DNA from: an uncultured Halomicronema sp.
Lineage (GTDB): Bacteria; Cyanobacteriota; Cyanobacteriia; Phormidesmidales; Phormidesmidaceae
DNA: 7,145 nt
Direction: 5' to 3'
Assembly: GCA_937897665.1 (NCBI GenBank)
Contig: CALCPB010000465.1
Span: 1-7,145 of the forward strand
Position numbers and translations under genes: made by a program. Below, one piece after another: positions 1 through 6,781 of this stretch; position 1 is the stretch's first letter, and each line of letters opens with the position of its first letter. Below the pieces are notes generated by a model. The model worked only from the letters and a program-made list of their open reading frames with translations, made no database searches and was not told where the DNA came from.

Positions 1-193
1 GGCTCAGATAATTCCTGGAGAAGGCGAAGGGATGGAATCGGTGCTGCGACGGTTCAAACGCAAGGTGTCGCAGGCAGGCATTTTTCCCGATATGAAAAAG
101 CATCGTCACTTTGAAACCCCAATCGAAAAACGCAAGCGTAAAGAACTCGCGATGCATCGACAGCGCAAGAGAAAGATGCGAGCGCGGTTTTAG
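1..193 (+). CDS. rpsU: Small ribosomal subunit protein bS21, 5' end cut at the start codon
   Basis: This is the 30S subunit protein bS21, a small basic protein that binds near the 3' end of 16S rRNA and helps translation initiation. The readable frame starts at position 2 (Ala-Gln-Ile-Ile-Pro-Gly-Glu-Gly) and ends with TAG at 191-193, giving 63 residues. The single base at position 1 is a G and fits the last base of an ATG/GTG/TTG start, so the full protein would be about 64 residues, normal for cyanobacterial bS21. Family marks are the [14 protein letters not shown] segment, the [16 protein letters not shown] segment typical of cyanobacterial and plastid-lineage S21, and a C-terminal tail of almost only Arg, Lys, His and Gln ending in ARF. 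Promoter and ribosome-binding site lie outside the window. No clear intrinsic terminator follows: the nearest hairpin (215-236) has no T-tract. Identification is by recognised sequence pattern and is strong. Confidence 0.95.
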   Translation, partial: AQIIPGEGEGMESVLRRFKRKVSQAGIFPDMKKHRHFETPIEKRKRKELAMHRQRKRKMRARF

Positions 194-209
194 TGCTGCT
201 GGCATCGTC

Positions 210-251
210 GTCACCAGTCTGGTTAGGAGCAGACGGCGGAGCCACTTTGCT
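210..251. repeat. Hairpin-plus-block repeat unit, copy 1
   Basis: This 42-nt unit begins GTCACCAGTCTG, forms a hairpin (GTCTG 217-221 with CAGAC 230-234, 8-nt loop), and ends with the 16-nt block GCGGAGCCACTTTGCT at 236-251. Copy 2 at 1304-1346 has the same 16-nt block, 11 of 12 matching bases at its start, the same left hairpin arm and a different loop. It lies 16 nt after the rpsU stop codon. No T-tract follows, so it is unlikely to be an intrinsic terminator. I do not recognise the family. Confidence 0.6.
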
Positions 252-328
252 GATGCGCTGAGAATTCAGAGTGCTCCTGGGTGAGCGGAGAAAAGTAGCC
301 AGCGGTATAAGCAGGTAGGCACAAATAA

Positions 329-358
329 GCGATGCTGTAGGGTGTCGTTAGGCATCGC
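329..358. repeat. Short inverted repeat, 7-bp arms
   Basis: GCGATGC at 329-335 pairs with GCATCGC at 352-358 around a 16-nt loop that contains TGTAGGGTG and CGTTAG. The loop resembles the TGTAGGGTGCGTTAGGC-type words I associate with dispersed intergenic repeats in cyanobacteria, so this may be a decayed copy of such a repeat. That link is from memory, not from a search, and a 7-bp stem alone is close to chance level. Confidence 0.3.
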
Positions 359-502
359 CGTCAACATTACTCTGCAAGGCTTTGATGTGGACGCTACTGC
401 CAAAACATTGGACAAATAATGACTCCTTCCGATTTATTCAGAGCAGGTCAGCAGGGTCAGCAGCAGCTTATTTTCACTGAAGAGCAACGAGTCAGCTCGG
501 CT

Positions 503-553
503 GGCTGGGTTGTCCGTCTCCAAGACTGGTCTTGCATCACCAGACAACCAGCC
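503..553. repeat. Nested inverted repeat (cruciform-like)
   Basis: The outer arms are GGCTGGGTTGTC (503-514) and GACAACCAGCC (543-553), which pair over 11 bp with one bulged G. Inside lies a second perfect inverted repeat, CAAGAC (521-526) and GTCTTG (529-534). A competing pairing, CTGGT 526-530 with ACCAG 539-543, would exclude both the inner stem and part of the outer right arm. No T-tract follows. The function is unknown: it could belong to a structured RNA or to the end of a decayed mobile element. Confidence 0.6.
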
Positions 554-653
554 TCCCCGAACCTCCAGCGGTGTTACTCCCAAGACCCTACACACTTCTC
601 ACGGTGGGCAACGGGCTCTAAAGGGCATTACTCCGCGTTATTTACCAGACCGA

Positions 654-700
654 CAGTACCTCGTTGGGCCAGCGATCGCCACTGGTCCGACGAGGTACTG
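654..700. repeat. 47-bp imperfect palindrome with a HIP1 site at the tip
   Basis: The left arm 654-672 (starting CAGTACCTCG) pairs with the right arm 682-700 (ending CGAGGTACTG) over 19 positions. Of these, 17 are Watson-Crick and two are G-T wobbles, at 665/689 and 668/686. The loop is nine bases (673-681). The HIP1 octamer GCGATCGC (672-679) spans the last base of the left arm and most of the loop. Both wobbles are single transitions away from perfect pairing, which suggests pairing has been kept. A run of seven T lies at 732-738, too far downstream to make this a standard terminator. Confidence 0.8.
672..679. repeat. HIP1 octamer GCGATCGC
   Basis: This is the palindromic octamer GCGATCGC, strongly over-represented in many cyanobacterial genomes. 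This copy sits at the tip of the 654-700 palindrome. Confidence 0.85.
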
Positions 701-785
701 GCCGAGCAATGGCCGCATACGCTTTACTGAGTTTTTTTGATGAACGATCGGCTCGCCGGATAACTGGCACGTTACGTCAGTCAAA

Positions 786-820
786 CTTTTGAGCCGGTGA
801 TTGCGGCGGCGGCTCAAAAG
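786..820. repeat. Perfect 11-bp inverted repeat
   Basis: CTTTTGAGCCG (786-796) and CGGCTCAAAAG (810-820) are exact reverse complements separated by 13 bases (GTGATTGCGGCGG). By simple counting, an exact 11-bp stem with a loop of this size is expected about 0.004 times per kilobase. There is no T-tract after it. The function is unknown. Confidence 0.7.
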
Positions 821-860
821 CGCCCAGTTGCTGCAAATAGTCTGGGACTCACCCCAAGCG

Positions 861-898
861 GTTTTTATCAAAAACACTGCAGTGGCTGGGTTACAGCC
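861..898. repeat. Cluster of three small abutting inverted repeats
   Basis: GTTTTT/AAAAAC (861-866 and 870-875), the palindrome CACTGCAGTG (875-884) and GGCTG/CAGCC (884-888 and 894-898) follow one another with single-base overlaps. Each is near chance level alone; their exact abutment is what deserves a note. Confidence 0.4.
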
Positions 899-1017
899 GG
901 TTTTAGACGGGTACCCACTGATAAGGAATTGGCACACAGCGGCGCGCGCTCAGCGACAACCGCTAAAACGCTCATGTCGTCACTTCAAGCGAACGTCACG
1001 AGCTATGAGCTTTACAA

Positions 1018-1045
1018 CTCTGTAGGGCTTGTCCTTCCCGCAGAG
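1018..1045. repeat. Small inverted repeat
   Basis: CTCTG (1018-1022) pairs with CAGAG (1041-1045), and GGG (1025-1027) with CCC (1037-1039), leaving a nine-base loop and an asymmetric internal gap of two bases against one. It is a weak element with no assigned role. Confidence 0.35.
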
Positions 1046-1176
1046 CATTCGATCCTTGCATGCTGAATGCTGCGTGCGATACGTCAGCGCTGACAAATCT
1101 GACAGGGCATGGACTGAGCCGCTAGCTCACGCTCCGGTTCATGGCCTGGCCATAGCTTTCGTGTCTCTAGTTCGCA

Positions 1177-1195
1177 ACTGGCGAGGATTGCCAGT
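1177..1195. repeat. Small inverted repeat
   Basis: ACTGGC (1177-1182) and GCCAGT (1190-1195) are exact reverse complements around the seven-base loop GAGGATT. A six-base stem of this kind is expected by chance several times in such a spacer. No T-tract follows. Confidence 0.3.
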
Positions 1196-1303
1196 ATCCC
1201 CTGGGCTTTGAGGGGGCTGGGGGCAACAATATCCTCAGGCGCAGACAAGATTTGGCCAGTGCTGGGTAGCCTCAAACTCCGGCGATCGAGGAAGGCTACA
1301 GCA

Positions 1304-1346
1304 GTCGCCAGTCTGAATCTTGACCAGATTGCGGAGCCACTTTGCT
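1304..1346. repeat. Hairpin-plus-block repeat unit, copy 2
   Basis: This is the second copy of the unit at 210-251, in the same orientation about 1.1 kb away. It begins GTCGCCAGTCTG, forms a 7-bp hairpin (CAGTCTG 1309-1315 with CAGATTG 1325-1331, one G-T wobble, 9-nt loop), and ends with the same 16-nt block GCGGAGCCACTTTGCT (1331-1346). The loop sequence differs from copy 1 while the hairpin position and size are kept. This argues for a real structured repeat rather than a chance 16-mer. Confidence 0.6.
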
Positions 1347-1620
1347 TTCAGCCTTAGCATTTAACACGACCCATGACCGAGCAGGCTTTCTATCATTAAC
1401 CTGCCAACAATTAATGAATCTCTGCTGAATGCCAGACCGAGCCTCAGCAGCCATTATGGGCGATGGATCAATCGGTTTTCAAGATTAACCGAACTGACAA
1501 GAATGATACATCGCGCAATCATTAGCCCGGCGCCATTACTCTCGATCATGGCGGAGGCAAGTTCGACTCTCTACACCAGAGCATCGCGCCCGATCACAGG
1601 CACCAGTCCGACCTTCAAAT

Positions 1621-1673
1621 CCAAGATTTTTAGTGAATTTTGCTGAATATTGGTGCGATCTTGGGAGTTTTTT
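1621..1673 (+). terminator. Possible weak intrinsic terminator
   Basis: CCAAGAT (1621-1627) pairs with ATCTTGG (1658-1664), and six T residues follow three bases later (1668-1673). The layout is that of a rho-independent terminator, but the loop is 30 bases long and the stem is only 7 bp and not GC-rich. No gene ends just upstream. It may be accidental. Confidence 0.2.
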
Positions 1674-2029
1674 GAGCTGACTTGAAAACTACAGCAAGAT
1701 TCATCAGAGATCGGCTTGTAACAGTTTATTAAAAAATTCCGGGATTATGTTCCAGTTAGTCTATCGTAGTGGCCGTTTCAATAAAAGAGCCCTCCTGATT
1801 GTCTCCGTATTTCTCGATTGATTAGTGTAAAAAGGCCGCTGAATCGACTTGGCTCACTCGCTAAGACTGGGATTTTTCGAGAAAAAGCTGGTTGAAGTGC
1901 GTGTTTTAAATGACATCGTGGGTATCATTATTTTCGTCTGGCGGGCACAAACGCTAAACACATCAGGAGTAAGGGGAAGATTCGGGTTTAGAGTGACGAC
2001 TACAATCGCCGTAAACCTTTGTGACAAGC

Positions 2030-2037
2030 GCGATCGC
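2030..2037. repeat. HIP1 octamer GCGATCGC
   Basis: This is the second GCGATCGC copy, in the spacer before the large gene. It supports a cyanobacterial origin for the DNA. Confidence 0.85.
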
Positions 2038-2429
2038 GGCAATGCGCAAGCAGTCGCATGCAGATTAGCCTTGTTGGCTGACCCGCAATATCAATTGTGA
2101 AGGCCCATTGAGCTGAGTTGGCCTCCTAAATATGTCTCTGTGATGTCTTGTGACGGTGCAGTATCGATGAATTAGAAGTTTTTGGTCGATGCTTAAGCCC
2201 CGATTTTATGATTGCGGTGACGGGCATCTGGGCAAAATGGTGAGCGTAAGAACGGCGGATTTATATCAGTAGAAAAGAGATTTTTTTGTCGGAAAGATGC
2301 CGAAGGCTAGTGTTTTTTCGGTGATATTTCGGGAAACCTCTTATAGACTTTGGGCAGCGTCTTGACCGCCATAAGAAGGAGACGGTGCTCGTTGGTAATG
2401 GTGAACTTGAATGCAGTGTGGAGATTTTT

Positions 2430-2434
2430 GGGGA
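2430..2434 (+). promoter_or_regulatory. Candidate ribosome-binding site deciding the start of the large gene
   Basis: GGGGA at 2430-2434 lies nine bases before the ATG at 2444, a normal spacing. An alternative, GGAG at 2420-2423, lies eleven bases before the in-frame ATG at 2435. The first in-frame ATG (2411) directly follows an in-frame TGA (2408-2410) and has no suitable purine-rich box at normal distance. A stronger box, AAGAAGGAG at 2373-2381, is too far from all three. The site is modest, so the start call rests mainly on where the DUF4347 domain begins. Confidence 0.4.
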
Positions 2435-2443
2435 ATGCGAATC

Positions 2444-5400
2444 ATGGCGAATAAAACTCAATCCATTGTCTTTGTGGATGCCGGTATCGATGCTCCTGCT
2501 CAGGTGGTGGCCGGTTTGGCCGAGAATGTCGAAGCCCTGATTTTGTCTCCTGCTATCGATGGCGTAGCGCAAATTACCGCAGCACTCGCGTCGCGTCCCC
2601 ACGTTACAGATGTCTATATCGTGGCCCACGGGGCTCCCGGCGAATTGGCCCTCGGTCATGCCCAACTTGGTCTAGCCACCCTCCCCGCTTATCGCGCTCA
2701 ATTGAGTCAGTGGGCTACCCAAAGCCAGCTAGCAAACATCTATCTGTATGGCTGTCAGGTCGCTGCAGGCGATGCCGGTGCAGAATTTTTGGCAGCGCTA
2801 CGCGCGCTGACTGGGGCTAATATTGCCGCCTCTGCGCATCGCTTGGGGGCAACCAGCCCCAGTGGTCAGTGGGCACTCGAAACTCGTTTGGGCGAAGTGC
2901 CTCAGCGTGAGCTGCTGACCGCTGCTGCCCAGGCAGCCTACCCAGGCGTGTTGGCGTCAGATAGTTTTGCCGGGGCCACGCCCATCATCCCCAATAACTC
3001 CTTGACCGGTGACAACAGTGCCGCAACGTCGGAAGCTGGGGAGCCGATTCACGACCCCACCGTCGCGGGACTGCCACTCGAGCTGCAAGAAAGCATCAAT
3101 AATTCGCTCTGGTGGAGTTGGACTGCCAACGTCGATGGCCAAGTGAACGTTAACACCGCCGGCAGCGATATCATTACGTTCTTGGCTGTCTATACCGGCA
3201 CCACCGTCGCTGGGTTGACCCTGATTGCCCGCAACGATGATGCGGCTCCGGGTAACACCACCAGTAGCGTCAACTTCAACGCCAGCAATGGCACTACCTA
3301 CTTCTTTGCCGTCGACGGTGTGGGCACCGTGCAGACGACGACCCCCGACGGCATCACCATCACGCTCAATACGCCCCCGGTGATTGATCCGGTACAGCTC
3401 TTCACTATTGCCGAAAACAGTGCTGCGACGACGCCGGTGGCTGACGGGGTGGAGTGTGTTGTGAATGCAACTGGCACGGTCACCAACTGGTCGATCACCA
3501 GTGGCAACCCCGATAACGATGGCGATAGCGTGCGCGCGTTTGCCATCAATGCGACCACGGGCGAACTCACCGTCAACGACCCCGGTGATTTGAACTTTGA
3601 AGGGGGCAATAACAACTATCAGCTTGAGATTACGGCTAAAGATGGGGCGGGCTTTAGCGATACCGAAACCGTTTTTGTGCAGGTCACCGATGTCAACGAA
3701 GCGCCGGCGATCGTCAGTCTAAACGTCCCAGCTGCGGCCTCTGAGGGCACCCCGGTGACAGTAACCGGTCAAATCTTTGACCCCGATCAGGGTGACACGC
3801 AAACGCTCACGATTGACTGGGGTGATGGCACCGCACCCAGCATTTTGGGAAATGACGTTTTAGTCAATATCGACGCTAACGGCAACAAGTCATTTACCGC
3901 AACTCATATCTATGTTGACAACAATGCCGGGGGCGCGCCCTTCAATGTCAGCGTCACACTCGAAGACGGCGCTGGGCTGACTGCCCCACCCGAAACGCGG
4001 TCAATCGCGGTCGGCAACGTGGCGCCAGTAATTGCGCCCGACGGCCCGATCACCCTGACCATCAACGAAGACAATGCCGACAGCTTTTTCCTCACGGCTA
4101 CTGACGCTTCCTCAGCGGATGTCTTGAACTGGAGTGTCGGCACCCCCAGCAACGGCACAGTCACCCCGCCGACCAATCCCGCCGCGGCTAACCAAACCTT
4201 CACCTACACGCCCGATGCCGACTTTAGCGGCACGGATACCTTTCAAATTCAAGTCGGCGATGACGACGGTGGGTTTGACACGATCGACGTCAACGTTACC
4301 GTGACTGCTCAGCCAGATGCCCCTACTAACCTGACCATCACGCCCTCATCAGACACGATTAACGAAGGCGAAACGGTCACGCTGACGGGTAGCTTTATTG
4401 ATCCTGATGCGGGCGATTCATTTACCCTCACGATTAACTGGGGCGATGGCACGACTGACACGCTCAACGATGGCGATCTGCTCTTTGACGGCTCTACCAA
4501 CACCTATTCATTCAGTACTGACCATCAGTACTTAGCCGATGGCACACCGACGATTTCGGTCAGTGTGCAAGACAGCTTTGGCGAAATTACCAGCACCTCT
4601 CAAAGCATTACCGTTAGCTACATTGCCCCGACCCTATCGCCTGGCAGCACTTCGCTGACTGTCCAGGAAGATGACACCGGTACTCTCATCTTTACCGCCA
4701 CCGATCCAGCCGATACGACTTTTGCCTGGTCGATTTTGACTAATGGTGCCAACGGTACGGCCAGCGTTTCGACGACCGATACTGGGGCCACTCAGTCAGT
4801 TACCTACACGCCCAATGCTGATTTCAACGGTCTCGATCAGTTTGTGGTGCAGGTCGATGACCAAAATGGCGGCGTCACCACAGCGAATGTGACTGTCGGC
4901 GTATTGGCAGTCAACGACGACCCCACCAACCTCATCATCACGCCCGATGTCACCTCCCTCAATGAAGGCAGCGCCGTGACATTGGCGGGCAGCTTTGACG
5001 ATGTCGATAACTCTACCGACGCCTTTTTTGACGATACCCACACCCTGACGGTGGATTGGGGCGATGGTACCGTCGAAACCTTTAAAGATACTGACCTGAC
5101 GTTAGGCGGTGCCGCCACCGACGTGACGGCAACTACAATCTCGTTTGATGGCCTCACTCATACCTATGTCGATGAAGGCACCGGCTCCTACACGGTGACG
5201 GTGACGGCAGCTGATGCCGCCGGTCAAACGGTCGCGACCACACAGGCGATCGCGGTACTCAACGTCGACCCCACCCTGGTTGACCCGGCAGCTTCGCCAG
5301 CCACGCTGGCGCTCACTGAAGATACGGCTGAAGACTTTACGGTCAAGGCGACCGATGTCGGCATTGAAGACATCCTCACCTGGGATGTCACAGCAGCGCC

Positions 5401-6781
5401 GACTAACGGCACCGTGACTGCCACGACCAGTGCGGCCAATGGCGAGCAGTCGTTTACCTATACCCCCAACCTCAACTTTGAAGGCACTGACACTTTTACG
5501 CTGCAGGTGACTGACGGCGACGGCGGCTTCCAAGACTTGGTGTATAACGTCACGGTCACGGGGGCAAACGACGCGCCGCAGGTCATTGTCAACAACTTCA
5601 ACATTGTTGAAGACACGCCGCTGGACATTGATCTCAGCGTGTTAAATGCGATCGATGTCGAAGAAACCGACGACAACAACATCAACTTCACCATTACCGG
5701 TGCTGCGGCTGGCAGCTTCCTAGTGGATGGCACCCCCGATAACACCTTTAGCCGCCAAGACATTATTGATGGCAAGGTCACCTTCCTCTATGGCAGCGAG
5801 GTGACGCCCTCTTTTACCATCACTGTCGAAGATAGCGAACCGCTGGCAACGGTAGTACCTGGGACTATCACTAGCTTCTTGAAGGTTAACGATGCCCCGG
5901 TGCTCACCGTCGGCACCTTTACTGTCGCCGAAGGGGCTGAAGCGCCTATCAACAGCAGTGTGCTAAGTGCCACCGACGAAGATGATGACAACGCCACCCT
6001 GCTCTTTACCGTCAGCGATGTAGAGGGCGGCGACTTTATTCTCAGCGGCAGCGAGACCTCCAGCTTTACCCAGCAAGACATCAACAATGGCCTGGTGACC
6101 TTTAGAAACGACGGCAGCGAGACTGACCCTAGTTTCAACATCAAGGTAGAAGATGATGAGGGCGCGTTCGCGGAGGCCACCGGCACCGGCACCGTTACGG
6201 CGATCGACGATGACCCTGAGATTACGGTTAACACCTTCACAGTCGTTGAAGGGCAAGTGCTGAACGTCGATAGCACGGTGCTCAACGCAACGGATGACGA
6301 AACGACAGATAGCGCTCAAATCACCTTCACCGTCAGCGGTACCGATGCGGGTAGCTTTTTGCTCGATGGCGTGGCCAGCACGACCTTTACCCGGCAAGAC
6401 ATCTTTGCTGGCCGGGTGACCTTCTTGTATGAAGGCGAAGTCGACCCGGTCTTTGACATCAAGGTTGAAGATGGCACTGGCGGCGAATTTACAGAAGCGG
6501 GCAATGTCATCAGTTTCACTCCAACCAATGACACCCCGGTGTTTGCAACGCTCGCCCCCTTTACGGTGAACGAAAACGATCTGACACCGATCGACAACAC
6601 GATCTTGGATGCCACCGACGCTGATGATGACGATAGCAGCCTGACGTTTGAGGTTGCCGATGTCGTTGGGGGTGACTTTTTGGTTGAGGGCCAAGTCGCA
6701 ACCACCTTTACCCAAGCCCAGGTCGATGCAGGAGCTGTCTTCTTTAAGAACACTGGTGACGACATTGCCCCCAGCTACTAG
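2444..6781 (+). CDS. Giant repeat-rich surface protein (DUF4347, PPC-like, cadherin, PKD and NG2-like repeats), cut by an in-frame TAG
   Basis: This frame encodes 1445 residues up to TAG, counted from the Met at 2444; starts at 2435 and 2411 would add 3 or 11. Domains in order are as follows. A DUF4347 domain (about 5-170) contains IVFVDAG, VAHGAPGEL with His62, and LYGCQVAAGD with Cys104. A PPC-like beta domain (172-309) contains LWWSWTA and FLAVYTG. A cadherin repeat (310-421) has acidic calcium-type motifs and ends in DVNEAP. Three PKD plus Ig-like dimers follow (422-627, 628-827, 828-1045), each with a WGDGT motif (Trp459, 666, 872) and a YTP..FxGxDxF motif. Then come NG2/CSPG-like repeats (from 1046). 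The protein is very acidic, poor in Cys and rich in Thr and Asp. Proteins of this build are extracellular adhesin or matrix proteins, usually calcium-binding. No Sec signal peptide is visible, so secretion by a type I system through a C-terminal signal outside the window is inferred. The TAG falls inside the fourth NG2-like repeat and the frame resumes after it, so the natural product is probably longer. The exact ligand or role cannot be told. Confidence 0.9.
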   Translation: MANKTQSIVFVDAGIDAPAQVVAGLAENVEALILSPAIDGVAQITAALASRPHVTDVYIVAHGAPGELALGHAQLGLATLPAYRAQLSQWATQSQLANIYLYGCQVAAGDAGAEFLAALRALTGANIAASAHRLGATSPSGQWALETRLGEVPQRELLTAAAQAAYPGVLASDSFAGATPIIPNNSLTGDNSAATSEAGEPIHDPTVAGLPLELQESINNSLWWSWTANVDGQVNVNTAGSDIITFLAVYTGTTVAGLTLIARNDDAAPGNTTSSVNFNASNGTTYFFAVDGVGTVQTTTPDGITITLNTPPVIDPVQLFTIAENSAATTPVADGVECVVNATGTVTNWSITSGNPDNDGDSVRAFAINATTGELTVNDPGDLNFEGGNNNYQLEITAKDGAGFSDTETVFVQVTDVNEAPAIVSLNVPAAASEGTPVTVTGQIFDPDQGDTQTLTIDWGDGTAPSILGNDVLVNIDANGNKSFTATHIYVDNNAGGAPFNVSVTLEDGAGLTAPPETRSIAVGNVAPVIAPDGPITLTINEDNADSFFLTATDASSADVLNWSVGTPSNGTVTPPTNPAAANQTFTYTPDADFSGTDTFQIQVGDDDGGFDTIDVNVTVTAQPDAPTNLTITPSSDTINEGETVTLTGSFIDPDAGDSFTLTINWGDGTTDTLNDGDLLFDGSTNTYSFSTDHQYLADGTPTISVSVQDSFGEITSTSQSITVSYIAPTLSPGSTSLTVQEDDTGTLIFTATDPADTTFAWSILTNGANGTASVSTTDTGATQSVTYTPNADFNGLDQFVVQVDDQNGGVTTANVTVGVLAVNDDPTNLIITPDVTSLNEGSAVTLAGSFDDVDNSTDAFFDDTHTLTVDWGDGTVETFKDTDLTLGGAATDVTATTISFDGLTHTYVDEGTGSYTVTVTAADAAGQTVATTQAIAVLNVDPTLVDPAASPATLALTEDTAEDFTVKATDVGIEDILTWDVTAAPTNGTVTATTSAANGEQSFTYTPNLNFEGTDTFTLQVTDGDGGFQDLVYNVTVTGANDAPQVIVNNFNIVEDTPLDIDLSVLNAIDVEETDDNNINFTITGAAAGSFLVDGTPDNTFSRQDIIDGKVTFLYGSEVTPSFTITVEDSEPLATVVPGTITSFLKVNDAPVLTVGTFTVAEGAEAPINSSVLSATDEDDDNATLLFTVSDVEGGDFILSGSETSSFTQQDINNGLVTFRNDGSETDPSFNIKVEDDEGAFAEATGTGTVTAIDDDPEITVNTFTVVEGQVLNVDSTVLNATDDETTDSAQITFTVSGTDAGSFLLDGVASTTFTRQDIFAGRVTFLYEGEVDPVFDIKVEDGTGGEFTEAGNVISFTPTNDTPVFATLAPFTVNENDLTPIDNTILDATDADDDDSSLTFEVADVVGGDFLVEGQVATTFTQAQVDAGAVFFKNTGDDIAPSY
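3707..5578 (+). repeat. Three tandem PKD plus Ig-like dimers within the giant protein
   Basis: Three units of 206, 200 and 218 codons (3707-4324, 4325-4924, 4925-5578) each hold a PKD-like domain and then an Ig/cadherin-like domain. Each PKD half has an NEG or SEG turn near its start and a strand ending in WGDGT. Each second half starts with a Glu-Asp turn (NEDN, QEDD, TEDT) and has the motif YTPxxxFxGxDxF, then QV and an Asp/Gly-rich turn. Units end in a DAP or (V)DDP-type linker. The DNA copies are well diverged, so this is an old duplication. The role is likely that of a stiff extracellular spacer. Confidence 0.8.
5246..5253. repeat. HIP1 octamer GCGATCGC
   Basis: This is the third GCGATCGC copy, inside the coding region of the giant protein (codons for Ala-Ile-Ala in the third PKD half). 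Confidence 0.85.

Larger units (their letters stand above)
194..1346. other. Gene-free spacer, left part, with several inverted repeats
   Basis: I find no supportable gene here. The open frames present are short (60-103 codons), overlap one another on both strands, resemble no family I know, and lack a convincing ribosome-binding site. What the stretch does hold is palindromic structure. Three inverted repeats are clearly beyond chance (503-553, 654-700, 786-820), and several shorter ones (329-358, 861-898, 1018-1045, 1177-1195) are of a size that occurs by chance about once per kilobase or more. Two copies of a hairpin-plus-block unit lie at its two ends (210-251 and 1304-1346). A G-rich run (GGG, GGGGG, GGGGG between 1203 and 1223) is also present, but it has only three G-tracts. 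Possible readings are a decayed mobile element, structured non-coding RNA, or ordinary repeat-laden cyanobacterial intergenic DNA. The sequence alone does not decide between them. Confidence 0.6.
1347..2443. other. Gene-free spacer, right part
   Basis: No gene is supported between the second repeat unit and the start of the large gene. An open frame at 1849-2100 (+, 83 codons) and one on the opposite strand over the same bases have no recognisable domain, no clear ribosome-binding site, and composition like the rest of the spacer. There is one HIP1 site (2030-2037), a few short stems (1422-1450, 1472-1492, 1531-1553) at about chance frequency, and one terminator-like hairpin at 1621-1673. The 5' untranslated region and promoter of the large gene must lie here, but I could not place convincing -35 and -10 boxes. 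Confidence 0.6.

Noticed and set aside
430..640. Possible decayed tnpB tail (IS200/IS605 type) on the minus strand, from a VTPLEVR-like translated word
   Set aside because: The resemblance is a few residues only. No zinc-ribbon CxxC or catalytic motif is found in neighbouring translation, and no element ends could be placed.
700..739. Seven-T run after the 654-700 palindrome as an intrinsic terminator
   Set aside because: The T-run starts 32 bases after the stem, far more than terminators allow, and the intervening GGCC/GGCC stem is only 4 bp.
1203..1223. G-quadruplex candidate
   Set aside because: Only three G-tracts of three or more lie close together, so a standard three-layer quadruplex is not supported.
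1550..1580. tRNA-like T-loop word GTTCGACTC
   Set aside because: The flanking bases do not form the T-stem, and no D-arm, anticodon arm or acceptor stem can be built around it.
2398..2454. Short leader ORF of 18 codons ending inside the start of the giant gene, possibly coupled to it
   Set aside because: Its ATG is 16 bases from the AAGGAG box at 2376-2381, which is too far. The peptide is not recognisable and the overlap can be explained by chance.
2261..2665. Minus-strand open frame of 134 codons crossing the start of the giant gene
   Set aside because: Most of it is antisense to the DUF4347 coding region and the rest is in the spacer. It has no recognisable domain.
5963..6715. Long open frame of 250 codons on the minus strand, opposite the NG2-like repeats
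   Set aside because: It lies wholly antisense to a clear repeat protein, shows no known domain, and merely mirrors the repeat periodicity and codon bias of the plus-strand gene. The same holds for the minus-strand frames at 5788-6285, 5102-5533 and 6316-6765.
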